In this document: one piece after another, positions 17,479 to 30,180 of the stretch
Position numbering within the stretch: position 1 is the first letter of the stretch
How the letters are laid out: each line of letters opens with the position of its first letter
From: Azospirillum sp. TSO35-2
Lineage (GTDB): Bacteria > Pseudomonadota > Alphaproteobacteria > Azospirillales > Azospirillaceae
NCBI RefSeq assembly: GCF_003116095.1
Contig: NZ_LGRA01000021.1
Span: 256,715 to 320,714, forward strand
DNA length: 64,000 nucleotides
Direction: 5' to 3'
Program-made: the position numbers and the translations under genes
Notes under the pieces: model-generated
Told to the model about the DNA's origin: nothing
What the model saw: the letters and a program-made list of their open reading frames with translations, nothing else
Databases searched by the model: none

Positions 17479-18375
17479 ATGGTTCGGAACGACACCATCA
17501 TCGCGTTGAGGCATGGTTCGATGCGGCTTGTGGCAACCCCCTGTTGCGGCGGTGCCCTGGCGCGTTGGAGCCTGTCAACCGACGATGGTCCGGTCGAGTT
17601 GTTCCGTCCCGCCACCGACCATGCGATGGCTGGCGACTTCGCGCCGGACATGGCCTGCTTCCCGCTGCTCCCCTTCTCCAACCGCATCGCCGGCGGTCGC
17701 TTCGTCTTCCAGGGGCGCGAGGTCGTGCTGGCGACCGATCCGGGATCGCCGCACCGCATCCACGGCCATGGCTGGTCCAGGCCCTGGACGGTGGAGGCCG
17801 CGGCCGACGACGCCCTGCGGATGGGGTTCAGCCATCACGCCGACGATTGGCCGTGGAGCTACCGCGCCACCCAGACGGTGGCGCTGGACGAGGAAGGGCT
17901 GACCGTCGCGCTGGAACTGATCAACGACTCGGACAGCGACATGCCGGCCGGGCTGGGGCTGCATCCCTACTTCGCCAAGCCGCCCGGCAGCCGGATCACC
18001 GCCGACGTCGCCGCGGTGTGGGACAACGACGACACCATCCTGCCGCTCCGCCGCCACCCGCCGCCGCCGGCCTGGGATCTGCGGCACGGCGTGGCGATGG
18101 ACCATCTGGCGCTCGACAACGGGTTCACCGGCTGGACCGGGTCGGCCACGCTCGACCGGCCGCGGGACGGGCTGCGGCTGACCATGCTGGCCGACGGGCC
18201 GGTCGATCACCTGATCGTCTACGCCCCACCGGGCGAGCCCTATCTGTGCCTGGAACCGGTCACCCACATGACCGACGCGCTGAACCGGCCGCAGGAGCCC
18301 GACGCCGGCGTGATCGCGCTGCCCCCGGGCGAGCGGCTGTCCATCACCGTGCGGTTCCTGCTGTCGCGGCTCTGA
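17479..18375 (+). CDS. aldose 1-epimerase family protein
   Basis: 298-residue beta-sandwich enzyme of the galactose mutarotase superfamily. The recognisable stretches are CFPLLPFSNRIAGGRF (conserved Asn-Arg of the sugar site), HRIHGHGWSRPW with catalytic-type histidines, GLGLHPYF with a conserved His-Pro, and EPVTHMTDALNRP near the C-terminus. It interconverts alpha and beta anomers of a hexose or related sugar; substrate preference is unknown. ATG 17479 has GGGAGAG upstream. It is flanked by the divergent kinase (start 17220) and the convergent DUF1311 gene, so it is probably monocistronic. Confidence 0.87.
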   Translation: MVRNDTIIALRHGSMRLVATPCCGGALARWSLSTDDGPVELFRPATDHAMAGDFAPDMACFPLLPFSNRIAGGRFVFQGREVVLATDPGSPHRIHGHGWSRPWTVEAAADDALRMGFSHHADDWPWSYRATQTVALDEEGLTVALELINDSDSDMPAGLGLHPYFAKPPGSRITADVAAVWDNDDTILPLRRHPPPPAWDLRHGVAMDHLALDNGFTGWTGSATLDRPRDGLRLTMLADGPVDHLIVYAPPGEPYLCLEPVTHMTDALNRPQEPDAGVIALPPGERLSITVRFLLSRL

Positions 18376-18381
18376 CCGGGC

Positions 18382-19242
18382 TCAGCGGCAGCGCACGAAC
18401 TCCGCCGCGAAGGTCGCCGGCGGCGCCATCCGCAGCAACAGGCGGTCGAGCCCCCGCGAATCGGCCGGCAGGATCCGCAGACTGACCGACGCCTCGGAAA
18501 CGGGCTCGGCCGTCGCCGTGCCCTCGGCGGCCGGCGGGGCGTTGCGGGTCAGCGCGACACCCTGCTGCGGGTCGCCGCCGGCGGCCAGTGCCCCGTCGAG
18601 CGGAAACAGCGGCAACCGTGAATCGACGGCGTGCACCGTCAGGTCGCGCCCAACCTCCAGGTAGGAGGTGCGGCAATCGTCGATCACCGTCCGGTCGACC
18701 GGATCGGCCTTGGCCCAGCGCCCGACCAGCGCCGTCATCGAGATCTGCCGGTTGATCGCCAGGGGCTGCTGCGGCACCGGCGCCAGACGCGGCGCCGCGG
18801 CGCCGCTGACCGTCAGGGGCAGATCGGCGACCGGCTTGCTCCGCGCCAGCCGCTCCGCTTCCAGCGCCGCGGTGCGCTGCTTCATCGACCGCAGCAGGCA
18901 GTCGCCGCGCGTCTTGGCAGCCTTCGCATCGGCCAGGTCGGCCACGGTCACCGGGCAGGCCTCGTCCCGGCGGGAGCGCCACAGGGTCTGCCCGGCGTCG
19001 ATCGCGGCACGGCCGGTGTCGTCGGTGGTGGCGGCCAGGGCGTCCAGCGCCGCCGACAGGTCGGCCACCGCCTTGGTCAGCGCCGGCTCGCGGCACAGCA
19101 GCTGCTCGGCGGCGCTGGCGGTGGTGGCACAGCCCGGAGGCGTTTCCGCCGGGGCATCGTCGGCCAGCGCAGGGTGGATCGCCAGGACCGCAAGCAGGGA
19201 GCCGGCGGTCAGAAGGCCGCTCACCAGAAAGTTGGCACGCAT
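18382..19242 (-). CDS. exported DUF1311 (LprI-like) protein
   Basis: 286 residues with a signal peptide (hydrophobic to about residue 28, cleavage after ALA). The first mature domain (about 35-140) has the DUF1311/LprI pattern: LLCREPALTKAVADLSAALDAL, then LWRSRRDEACPVTVADL, CLLRSMKQRTAAL. Paired cysteines and repeated Leu/Ala positions are as in lysozyme-inhibitor LprI relatives. The second half (about 150-286) is unrecognised and ends in a cysteine-containing FVRCR. An envelope-located, possibly protective or structural role is expected but not shown. ATG 19240-19242 is preferred over the TTG at 19260. The next upstream gene on the same strand ends 29 nt away. Confidence 0.75.
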   Translation of the reverse strand: MRANFLVSGLLTAGSLLAVLAIHPALADDAPAETPPGCATTASAAEQLLCREPALTKAVADLSAALDALAATTDDTGRAAIDAGQTLWRSRRDEACPVTVADLADAKAAKTRGDCLLRSMKQRTAALEAERLARSKPVADLPLTVSGAAAPRLAPVPQQPLAINRQISMTALVGRWAKADPVDRTVIDDCRTSYLEVGRDLTVHAVDSRLPLFPLDGALAAGGDPQQGVALTRNAPPAAEGTATAEPVSEASVSLRILPADSRGLDRLLLRMAPPATFAAEFVRCR

Positions 19243-19270
19243 CGGGGGGACCTTGCTCAAGACGCGGACA

Positions 19271-20200
19271 TCAGGGGACCGGAAAGGCTTCCAGCACGGC
19301 CTTCACCTGCCGTTGGAAATCCTGGTCGGTGCGATAGCGCGTCACGACCGTCTTGTCACGCTCGACGAAGAAGAACAGATCGTCGCGGCTGGGCAGCGAC
19401 CGCGGGTTGGGCTTGTCCAGCAGCTCGCCGTTCCAGTCGACGCGCGCCATGAAATAGACGGCGCGGGCGTACAGCATGAACAGCTTGTTGTCCGGCGCCA
19501 GCTTCTCCCGGCGCAACAGTGCGAAGTAGTAGTAGTTGCGGCCGTGGAAGTAGTTGGTGTGGATCGCCTGAAGCGCAGCGAACCGCTCGTCCGGGCTGTT
19601 GACCTTCTTGATCTGCTTTTCCAGCCGGAAGCCGGCGAAGAAATACTCCCGCGCCTCGTTCTCGAAGGAAAAGGGCATGCCCCGCATCAGCGCCATCTGC
19701 TCGCCGTAGCGTTTCAGGGCGCGGGTCATCAGCAGCTCCAGGAACCGCCGCTCCGCCGCCAGACCGTCGGGGATCTGCGGCAGCATCTCGAACACATGGC
19801 GCAGGTGGTAGGGGTGGCGCACGACGACGACCGGGACCGACAGCTTGCGTTTGCGGGCCGGCGCCCGTTTTTCCGCCACCAGCGTCACCGATGGCGACAG
19901 CGAGGCCATGGTCGCCTGGATCGTGTCGTGCAGTTTCCAGCGCATGCGGGTTTCCGCCGACTGGCTGCCCAGGTTCATGCGGGCGAAGAAACGCCGCATC
20001 CGGCTGCCGAAGGTCTCCCGCGGCAATTTGTGCGTCGGCAAATTGGGGACGACCAGAGGGTTGCCCAGGATGTCGGGCGTCGGCGGCAGGGGCTTGAAAT
20101 TGAAATATTTTCCCGTGACGACACCGCGGCCGGCACCGCCTGCGCCGCCGCCGGACAGGCGCGCGTCGCCACTCGTCGAAGAAGCGGCCAATGACACCAT
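19271..20200 (-). CDS. hypothetical protein (no recognised family)
   Basis: 309 residues, without signal peptide or clear membrane helix. The N-terminal 30 residues are Gly/Ala/Ser-rich and probably disordered. The rest is rich in aromatic and basic residues, with motifs such as HPYHLRHVFEMLPQIPDG, FLELLMTRALKRYGEQMALM, NYFHGRNYYYFALLRREKLA and LFFFVERDKTVVTRYRTDQD. This looks like a folded cytoplasmic domain, but I cannot name it. ATG 20198-20200 follows CAGGGA; a longer in-frame reading starts at 20314 but lacks a ribosome site. It is divergent from the transglutaminase-DUF2126 gene and tandem with the DUF1311 gene. Confidence 0.7.
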   Translation of the reverse strand: MVSLAASSTSGDARLSGGGAGGAGRGVVTGKYFNFKPLPPTPDILGNPLVVPNLPTHKLPRETFGSRMRRFFARMNLGSQSAETRMRWKLHDTIQATMASLSPSVTLVAEKRAPARKRKLSVPVVVVRHPYHLRHVFEMLPQIPDGLAAERRFLELLMTRALKRYGEQMALMRGMPFSFENEAREYFFAGFRLEKQIKKVNSPDERFAALQAIHTNYFHGRNYYYFALLRREKLAPDNKLFMLYARAVYFMARVDWNGELLDKPNPRSLPSRDDLFFFVERDKTVVTRYRTDQDFQRQVKAVLEAFPVP

Positions 20201-20438
20201 CCAGACGCGATTCCCTGCATGAACGATGCGCCGATCAACACAGGATATAAAGGCTAACGCGAACGGAAGGAAGCCGCCGCGCGCGTCTCGCGTAACTTCG
20301 TGACTTTTTCGCAACTGCGGTAGGGTTGGAACGCTGGCGCCCTGTCGGGGTGGTTTCTTCGGTGATAGCGTTGCACAGGTGACCCCGGAGCGAACCGGGG
20401 CGCGAATATCACGGAACAGGCATGAGGCGGGGTTTTAC

Positions 20439-23792
<3,354 letters not shown>

Positions 23793-23950
23793 TGGAGGCA
23801 GTGCCGTGCACGGTGCAGAAGGGTTTTGTTCGCGGCACTCTCCTTTCCATCGGTATAAGATGAATTGACTACACGCTTTACGATTATCAGGAATACCCTC
23901 ACCCACTGAAGGCCGAGAACGCCGACGATCAGAGTGGGGGTATATCCAGA

Positions 23951-26005
23951 ATGAAGCTGTCCGTTTACGCGACCCTGGGGGCGGCCGCGCTGCTGCTGAG
24001 CGCCTGTGCCGAACCGCCGCAGCCGCCGCGTCCGGTGCCGGTCAAGCCGCCGGTCGAGATCAACGGCCTGTGGTACCTGGACCAGGGCTGGTCCGACGAC
24101 GCCCGCCAGTGGTACTACAACACCACCCAGGGCTCGCAGATCATGCGCTATGACTGGTTCATGGCGTTGGAGGATCCGCAGACCGGGCAGCCCTTCGTCA
24201 AGAGCATCCCCCGCTACGGCTACGCCGCCGGCACCGCCAGCGGTTGGAACCCGAACCTGTTGCCGGTCGGCTTCGTCAAGGACACCGATCCGGACAAGAC
24301 CGAATGGTTCGGCATGACCTGCGCCGCCTGCCACACCGGCGACGTGACGGTCAACGGCAAGACCATGCGCATCGACGGCGCGGTCACCACCGGCGACCTG
24401 TACGGGTTCATCAGCGGGCTCAGCGCCGCCGTCCACGCCACGGTGACCAGCGACGCGGCGTTCCAGCCCTTCGCCACCCGGGTGCTCGGCGCGACCGCGA
24501 CCGACCAGCAGAAGCTGGCGCTGTACAACGGGCTGAAGGCGTTCGACCAGTCCTTTGCCACCTTCGTCAAGGACAGCACCCCCGACACGCCGTGGGGGTC
24601 GATGCGCACCGACGCCTTCGGCATGATCTTCAACCGGGTGTCGGTCATCGACCTGAACATCCCGAAGAACAACCGCCCGCCGAACGCCCCGGTCAGCTAC
24701 CCCTACCTGTGGGACGCGCCGCACCAGCCGAAGGTGCAGTGGAACGGCCTGCTGCCCAACACGACCGCGTTCGACGCGCTGGGCCGCAACGCCGGCGAGG
24801 TGCTGGGCGTGTTCGGCAAGGTGACGCTGAAGCCGCCGGCCGACGCCGCGCATTACTACTACGCCTCGACCGTCCGCGGCACCAATCTGGTCGACATGGA
24901 AAACCAGCTGCGCAAGTTGCGGTCGCCGGTGTGGCCCGACAGCCTCGCCGGCAGCGTCGACATCGTCAAGGCGGCGGCCGGCGAGACGCTCTACAAGGAC
25001 AATTGCGAGAGCTGCCACGCCATCCTGCCGCGCGGCGAGACCTACAGCACGGCGCCGATCAAGATGGTGTCGCTGTTCGACTGGGCGCAGCCGGACAACG
25101 CCGCGGCGGTGCTCGCGGCCTTCAACACCATCTGCACCAAGGGCGTCGACGCCGCCGTCGCCGACAAGTCGATCTCCATCAACTACGGCGCCGATCCCAA
25201 GATGGCGGTCGACGCGCTGTGCCGCACCGTCGACACCGGCGCCATCGCCAACGTCGCGATGCCGCCGCAACTGCTGGGCGGCACGCCGCTGAAGAACCCG
25301 GATCTGGCGGCGAACCTGCTGTCGAACGCGGTGATCGGCGCGGTCTTCGGCGATCTGGTGCGCGAACCGAAGCTGCTGATGGCCCTGCTGAAGGGCGACG
25401 ACGCTCCCGCGCCGTGGCTCACCGCCTCCGCCCCCGCCGGATGGGCGCCGGAGTCGCAGACCAAGGGCGGCACCCTCGACACCACCCCGCTCGTCAAGCC
25501 GGGCGTCAAGGGCACCGCCGACCATCAGAAGGTTATCGCCGCCCTGACCGGCCGCGGTCAGGTGAAGCCGACCGTCGGCGCGGTTCCGGCGGGCAACCGG
25601 ACCGTCAGCGCCCTGGCGAAGGCCCAGCCGACCGTCTCCTCGAAGACGACGGCCACCAAGACGGCGACCTCCGCCGACGAGGCGCTGGCCGCCAAGATCA
25701 AGGAGCTGATGGCCTACAAGGCGCGTCCGCTGGACGGCGTCTGGGCGACGGCGCCCTACATGCACAACGGCTCGGTCCCCAACCTGTACGAGATGCTGCT
25801 GCCGGCGTCGCAGCGATCGGCGGCCTTCCGCATGGGCAGCACCGCGATCGACCCGGTGAAGGTCGGCGTGGATTCCGCCTCGCCCGCCGCGACCTTCGTC
25901 TACGACACCAGCAAGCCCGGCAACCGCAACACCGGCCACGAGTTCGGCGCCGGGCTGACCGACGCCCAGCGTTGGCAGCTGCTTGAGTATCTGAAGACGC
26001 TCTGA
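23951..26005 (+). CDS. RoxA-like di-haem cytochrome c lipoprotein
   Basis: 684 residues. The lipoprotein signal is MKLSVYATLGAAALLLSAC with the lipobox Cys at about residue 19, followed by a Pro-rich linker. Two CXXCH haem-binding motifs are present: CAACH (about 123-127) and CESCH (about 353-357). The N-terminal WYLDQGWSDDARQWYYNTTQ and the C-terminal APYMHNGSVPNLYEMLLP fit the RoxA-like di-haem cytochrome family, which includes rubber oxygenases and uncharacterised peroxidase-like proteins. The substrate cannot be inferred. It would sit in the outer membrane or periplasm. It lies inside the amidoligase-type cluster but has its own upstream gap (158 nt) and a strong terminator, suggesting separate transcription. 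Confidence 0.82.
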   Translation: MKLSVYATLGAAALLLSACAEPPQPPRPVPVKPPVEINGLWYLDQGWSDDARQWYYNTTQGSQIMRYDWFMALEDPQTGQPFVKSIPRYGYAAGTASGWNPNLLPVGFVKDTDPDKTEWFGMTCAACHTGDVTVNGKTMRIDGAVTTGDLYGFISGLSAAVHATVTSDAAFQPFATRVLGATATDQQKLALYNGLKAFDQSFATFVKDSTPDTPWGSMRTDAFGMIFNRVSVIDLNIPKNNRPPNAPVSYPYLWDAPHQPKVQWNGLLPNTTAFDALGRNAGEVLGVFGKVTLKPPADAAHYYYASTVRGTNLVDMENQLRKLRSPVWPDSLAGSVDIVKAAAGETLYKDNCESCHAILPRGETYSTAPIKMVSLFDWAQPDNAAAVLAAFNTICTKGVDAAVADKSISINYGADPKMAVDALCRTVDTGAIANVAMPPQLLGGTPLKNPDLAANLLSNAVIGAVFGDLVREPKLLMALLKGDDAPAPWLTASAPAGWAPESQTKGGTLDTTPLVKPGVKGTADHQKVIAALTGRGQVKPTVGAVPAGNRTVSALAKAQPTVSSKTTATKTATSADEALAAKIKELMAYKARPLDGVWATAPYMHNGSVPNLYEMLLPASQRSAAFRMGSTAIDPVKVGVDSASPAATFVYDTSKPGNRNTGHEFGAGLTDAQRWQLLEYLKTL

Positions 26006-26036
26006 CCCGCCACGGTCACCCGTCTGCCTTGACAGG

Positions 26037-26071
26037 CCGGAGCGTCGCCCCCGCGCGGCGCTCCGGTTTTT
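26037..26071 (+). terminator. intrinsic terminator after the cytochrome gene
   Basis: CCGGAGCG (26037-26044) pairs with CGCTCCGG (26059-26066) and is followed by five T. It separates the cytochrome gene from the ATP-grasp gene. Confidence 0.88.
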
Positions 26072-26240
26072 CGTGTCGGCCCGACCTGCCGGCGCGGTTT
26101 CCGGAAAGCTTGGCCTAGCGACATGATCGGCCTGGAATCTTTCCTCTTTCGGATGGTTCCGCCGGTCGCCAACCTTGCATCGCCGGGCGGGGACGTTCAG
26201 ACTGCTGCTCTGTTCATAGGCAAAAAGCATCAACCCGACC

Positions 26241-28850
26241 TTGTCCCAGTTCGATCCCCCCTTCCGTCCGCCGGCGTCCGCATCCCTGCCCGGGATACCG
26301 CCGGTGCCGTTCACCCAGGGATCGCTGTTCGGCGAGGCCGACGCCATCGGCTACGGTTCCGGCCAGGTCTATGACGAGATGGTGACCGGCCAGGGTCGGC
26401 TGCGGCCGCACTGGCAGACCTTCATGAGCACGCTGGGCCCGCTCGACGCCGGTCAGATGGCCGAGCGGTGGGAGGAGGCGCGGCGCCTGCTGCACCAGAA
26501 CGGCGTCACCTACAACATCTATGGCGACCCCAACGGCATGGAGCGGCCGTGGCCGCTCGACATGATGCCGCTGCTGCTGCCGTCGCACGAATGGAAGGCC
26601 ATCGAATCGGGGCTGATCCAGCGGGCGTCGCTGCTGAACGCGATCCTGACCGACCTCTACGGCCCGCAGACGCTGACCCGCTACGGTCGCCTGCCGCCGT
26701 CGGTGATCCACGCCGATCCGGGGTTCCGCCGCGCCGTCCACGGCATCCGCGTGCCGAACGACGTGCATCTGCATTTCTACGCCGTCGACCTCGCCCGCGC
26801 GCCGGACGGGCGCTGGTGGGTCCTGTCCGACCGCACCCAGGCACCGAGCGGCAGCGGCTACGCGCTGGAAAACCGTGCGGTGATCGCCAAGGTGCTGCCC
26901 GACAGCTTCCGCCATTGCCAAGTGGAGCGGCTGACCGGCTTCTTCGACACCTTCAAGGAGACGCTGCTGTCGCTGGCCCAGCGGCCGAACGGCGCCGGCG
27001 GCACCCCGCGCGTCGTCCTGCTGACGCCCGGCCCCTACAACGAGACCTATTTCGAGCACGTCTATCTCGCCCGCTACCTCGGTATCACGCTGGTCGAGGG
27101 CGCCGACCTGACGGTGCGCGACCGGCAGGTCTTCCTGAAGACGCTGTCGGGGCTGGAGCCGGTCGATGTGATCCTGCGCCGGCTCGACGCCGACTTCGCC
27201 GATCCGCTGGAACTGCGGGCCGACAGCTCGCTGGGCGTCGCCGGCCTGATCGAGGCGGTGCGCGCCGGCAACGTGGTGATGGCCAACGCGCTCGGCTCCG
27301 GCCTGATGGAATCGATGGCGATGAAGTCGTCGCTGCCGACCCTGTGCCGCCATCTGCTGGGCGAGGAGCTGCGGCTGCCCGGCGTCGCCAGCTGGTGGTG
27401 CGGCAACGACGCCGAGCGCGCCTACGTCATCGACCATCTCGACGGGCTGGTGGTCAAGCCGGCCTTCCCGTCCCTGTCCTTCGAGCCGATCTTCGGTGCC
27501 CAGCTCTCCGCCGCCGAGCGGTCGGCGCTGATCGAGCGGATCAAGCGCCGGCCCTGGTACTTCGTGGCGCAGGAGCAGATGGCGCTGTCCACCGCGCCGG
27601 TCTGGCAGGACGGTCGCTTGCAGCCGCGCCCGCTGGTGCTGCGCGTCTTCCTGTGCGCCACGCCCAGCGGCGGCTACGCCGTGATGCCCGGCGGCCTGAC
27701 CCGGGTGTCGAGCGAACCGGGCCGGCTGGTGGTGTCGATGCAGAGCGGCGGCGGCAGCAAGGACACCTGGATCCTGGCGCCGCGCCGCGCCGACGTCGCG
27801 ACGTCGCAGCCGCGTCTGGCGCTGGCCAACGAGCCGTCCGCCGCCGGCATCCGCACCTCGGCCAACGACCTGCCGAGCCGGGTCGCCGACGGGCTCTACT
27901 GGCTCGGCCGCTACGCCGAGCGGGCGGAGGGCGCCTTGCGCCTGCTGCGCGCGACGCAGAGCCGCCTGATCGACAGCAACACGCCCGGCGCCGGCGCCCA
28001 GGTGCGGCCGCTGCTGGAGCTGCTGGCGGCGCTCGGCATGATCCCGGCGGAGATGGCGCGCATCACCGAATCCGGGGCCAACCGCGGCCTGCGCGAGGCG
28101 CTGCACGCCGCCGTCACCGACCCGGAGCACCCCAACAGCCTGCGGTCCCAGGTGCTGCGCCTGCACCGCACCGCCTATTCGGTGCGCGACCGCCTATCGA
28201 TGGACATGTGGCGGGTGGTGTCGGCGATCGACCGCCAGACCCGGCCGCCCAAGACCCGGTTCGACGCCGCGGCGCTGCTGCTGCGGCTGGACGACGTGAT
28301 GATCGGCCTCGCCGCCTTCTCCGGCCTGGAGCAGGAGAGCATGACGCGCGGCGCCGGCTGGCGCTTCCTCGACATCGGCCGGCGCATCGAACGGGCGCTG
28401 CACATGGTGGCAGTGATGCGCGGTATCCATGTCGTCGACCTCGACCGGCTGGAGGAGCCGGCGCAGGCCGCGACCCTGTCGGTCCTGCTGGAACTGGGCG
28501 AGAGCGTCATGACCTACCGCGCCCGCCACCTGACCAGCGTGCAGCGCACCTCGGTGCTGGAACTGCTGCTGGCGGAAGAGGCGAACCCGCGGGCGCTGGC
28601 CTTCCAACTGGCGGCGCTGGAAGCCCACATGCGCGCCCTGCCCAACCAGGGCGCCGGCAGCGGCGCCGACCCGACCGGCGGTGCGCTGTCCATCATCGCC
28701 GCCGCCCGCGCCAGCCTGGGCCGGACCGAAGGGCTGGCCTCCAGCGAGACGGTGCGCGCCCTGCTCGACACGCTGGCGATGTCGCTCCCCGACGTGTCCA
28801 ACTTCCTCGCACACGCGTATTTCAGCCATGCCTTCGCCCGATCGGCCTGA
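26241..28850 (+). CDS. circularly permuted ATP-grasp protein fused to alpha-E domain
   Basis: 869 residues. The first about 500 form the circularly permuted ATP-grasp region (DUF404/DUF407): GVTYNIYGDPNGMERPWPLD, FRRAVHGIRVPNDVHLHFYA, WWVLSDRTQAPSGSGYALEN, LTPGPYNETYFEHVYLAR and LVVKPAFPSLSFEPIFG. From about residue 548 the alpha-E domain (DUF403) begins with SRVADGLYWLGRYAERAEG and continues as a helical bundle. In many genomes these are separate adjacent genes; here they are one chain. The family is expected to make amide bonds with ATP, with the transglutaminases as partners. The start TTG 26241 has no clear ribosome site and is uncertain; GTG 26304 is an alternative. Confidence 0.88.
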   Translation: MSQFDPPFRPPASASLPGIPPVPFTQGSLFGEADAIGYGSGQVYDEMVTGQGRLRPHWQTFMSTLGPLDAGQMAERWEEARRLLHQNGVTYNIYGDPNGMERPWPLDMMPLLLPSHEWKAIESGLIQRASLLNAILTDLYGPQTLTRYGRLPPSVIHADPGFRRAVHGIRVPNDVHLHFYAVDLARAPDGRWWVLSDRTQAPSGSGYALENRAVIAKVLPDSFRHCQVERLTGFFDTFKETLLSLAQRPNGAGGTPRVVLLTPGPYNETYFEHVYLARYLGITLVEGADLTVRDRQVFLKTLSGLEPVDVILRRLDADFADPLELRADSSLGVAGLIEAVRAGNVVMANALGSGLMESMAMKSSLPTLCRHLLGEELRLPGVASWWCGNDAERAYVIDHLDGLVVKPAFPSLSFEPIFGAQLSAAERSALIERIKRRPWYFVAQEQMALSTAPVWQDGRLQPRPLVLRVFLCATPSGGYAVMPGGLTRVSSEPGRLVVSMQSGGGSKDTWILAPRRADVATSQPRLALANEPSAAGIRTSANDLPSRVADGLYWLGRYAERAEGALRLLRATQSRLIDSNTPGAGAQVRPLLELLAALGMIPAEMARITESGANRGLREALHAAVTDPEHPNSLRSQVLRLHRTAYSVRDRLSMDMWRVVSAIDRQTRPPKTRFDAAALLLRLDDVMIGLAAFSGLEQESMTRGAGWRFLDIGRRIERALHMVAVMRGIHVVDLDRLEEPAQAATLSVLLELGESVMTYRARHLTSVQRTSVLELLLAEEANPRALAFQLAALEAHMRALPNQGAGSGADPTGGALSIIAAARASLGRTEGLASSETVRALLDTLAMSLPDVSNFLAHAYFSHAFARSA

Positions 28851-28854
28851 CCCG

Positions 28855-29790
28855 ATGACGTCCCCCGCCGACACCTCGATGCGCTACCGCGTGCGCCACG
28901 CCACCGAATACGACTATGGCGAGGACGTGCCGATTTCCCACCATCTGCTGCACCTGACCGCCCGGCCGCACCCGCGCCAGCGCATCCGGCGCAGCCAGTT
29001 GACGATCGACCCGGTTCCGGCGGTGCGCAGCCAGCGCATCGACTATTTCGGCAACACCGTCACCTACGTCGCGGTGCAGGAGCCGCACCGCGGCTTTTCC
29101 GTCGTCGCGGAGAGCGAGGTGGAGGTGTTCGACGCCCCGCCGCTGGCGCCCGACGACTCGCGGCCCTGGGAGCAGGTGCGCGACAGCCTGCGCGCCCTGT
29201 CGGGCCCCGACGACGGGGCGGAGATCACGCAATACTGCTTCGACAGCGCGCTGGTGGTGTCGAGCCCGGAGCTGCTGGACTACGCCCGCGCCAGCTTCAC
29301 CGCCGGCCGTCCGGTGATGGCGGCCTGCATCGACCTGATGAACCGGATCAACGCCGACTTCGCCTTCGATCCCACGGCGACGACGATTGCCACGCCGATG
29401 GCGGAGGTGATGCGCAAGCGCCGCGGCGTCTGCCAGGATTTCGCCCACATCGCCGCCGGCTGCGCCCGCGCCATCGGCCTGCCGGCGCGCTACGTGTCGG
29501 GTTATCTGCGCACCCTGCCGCCGCCGGGTCGGCCCCGGCTGGTCGGCGCCGACGTCAGCCACGCCTGGGCGTCGATCTGGTGCGGCAACACCGGCAGCAG
29601 CGTCCAGAGCGGCATCCCGGGCGGCTGGCTCGACATCTGCCCGACCAACGCCTGCGTCGTGAACCGCGACTTCATCACCGTGGCCTGGGGCCGCGACTAC
29701 GACGACGTCAGCCCGGCCCGCGGCGTGCTGGTCGGCGGGGCCGGCCACGGGCTGACGGTCAGCGTCGACGTGGAGCCGCTGGAGGACTGA
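28855..29790 (+). CDS. transglutaminase-like protein of the ATP-grasp/alpha-E cluster
   Basis: 311 residues. The N-terminal beta-rich domain (YRVRHATEYDYGEDVPISHH, LHLTARPHPRQRIRRSQL) is followed by a transglutaminase core with Cys in RRGVCQDFAHIAAGCARA (about 192), His in VSHAWASIW (about 235) and Asp in GGWLDICPTN (about 259). Members of this cluster are thought to cleave or transfer the amide bonds made by the ATP-grasp partner. ATG 28855 lies 4 nt after the ATP-grasp stop; ATG 28828 and ATG 28879 are also possible. Spacing strongly suggests translational coupling with the ATP-grasp/alpha-E gene. Confidence 0.9.
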   Translation: MTSPADTSMRYRVRHATEYDYGEDVPISHHLLHLTARPHPRQRIRRSQLTIDPVPAVRSQRIDYFGNTVTYVAVQEPHRGFSVVAESEVEVFDAPPLAPDDSRPWEQVRDSLRALSGPDDGAEITQYCFDSALVVSSPELLDYARASFTAGRPVMAACIDLMNRINADFAFDPTATTIATPMAEVMRKRRGVCQDFAHIAAGCARAIGLPARYVSGYLRTLPPPGRPRLVGADVSHAWASIWCGNTGSSVQSGIPGGWLDICPTNACVVNRDFITVAWGRDYDDVSPARGVLVGGAGHGLTVSVDVEPLED

Positions 29791-30180
29791 TCAGGCGTCC
29801 TGCGGTTCCGGTACCGGCCCCAGCATCCGCTGCAAGGTTTCGTAGATCGTCCGCGGATTCACCGGCTTGCTGAAGATCTCCAGCGGCTTCCAGCGCTCGT
29901 GCGTCAGGTCGCTGTCCTGGGTGAGATAGCCGGTCATCACCACCACCGGCAGGTTGTTGTCCTGCTCCCGCACCGCACGGATCAGCGCGTGCCCGTCCAT
30001 CTTCGGCATGCGCAGGTCGGTGACCAGCGCATCCGCCGGATCGCGCGCCAGCCGTTCCATCGCCTCGACGCCGTTGGCGGCGACGCTGACGCGGAACCCC
30101 CTGAAGGTCAGGAAATCCTCCAGAGCCATGGCCGCCAGCACCTCGTCTTCGGCAATCAGGATGTGGAACGGCTCAGGCAT
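29791..30180 (-). CDS. single-domain response regulator (CheY-like receiver)
   Basis: 129 residues, one receiver domain and no output domain. The acidic pocket is ILIAEDEVLA (E10, D11, E12), the phospho-acceptor Asp is in DALVTDLRMPKMDG (about residue 55), the Thr of VVVMTGY is conserved, and the Lys is in FSKPVNP. It overlaps the stop of the ethylene-receptor-like kinase by 8 nt, so the two are co-translated and the kinase is the probable phospho-donor. As in plant ethylene receptors, where a receiver follows the kinase, the pair together forms a complete phosphorelay input. The downstream target is not in view. Confidence 0.92.
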   Translation of the reverse strand: MPEPFHILIAEDEVLAAMALEDFLTFRGFRVSVAANGVEAMERLARDPADALVTDLRMPKMDGHALIRAVREQDNNLPVVVMTGYLTQDSDLTHERWKPLEIFSKPVNPRTIYETLQRMLGPVPEPQDA

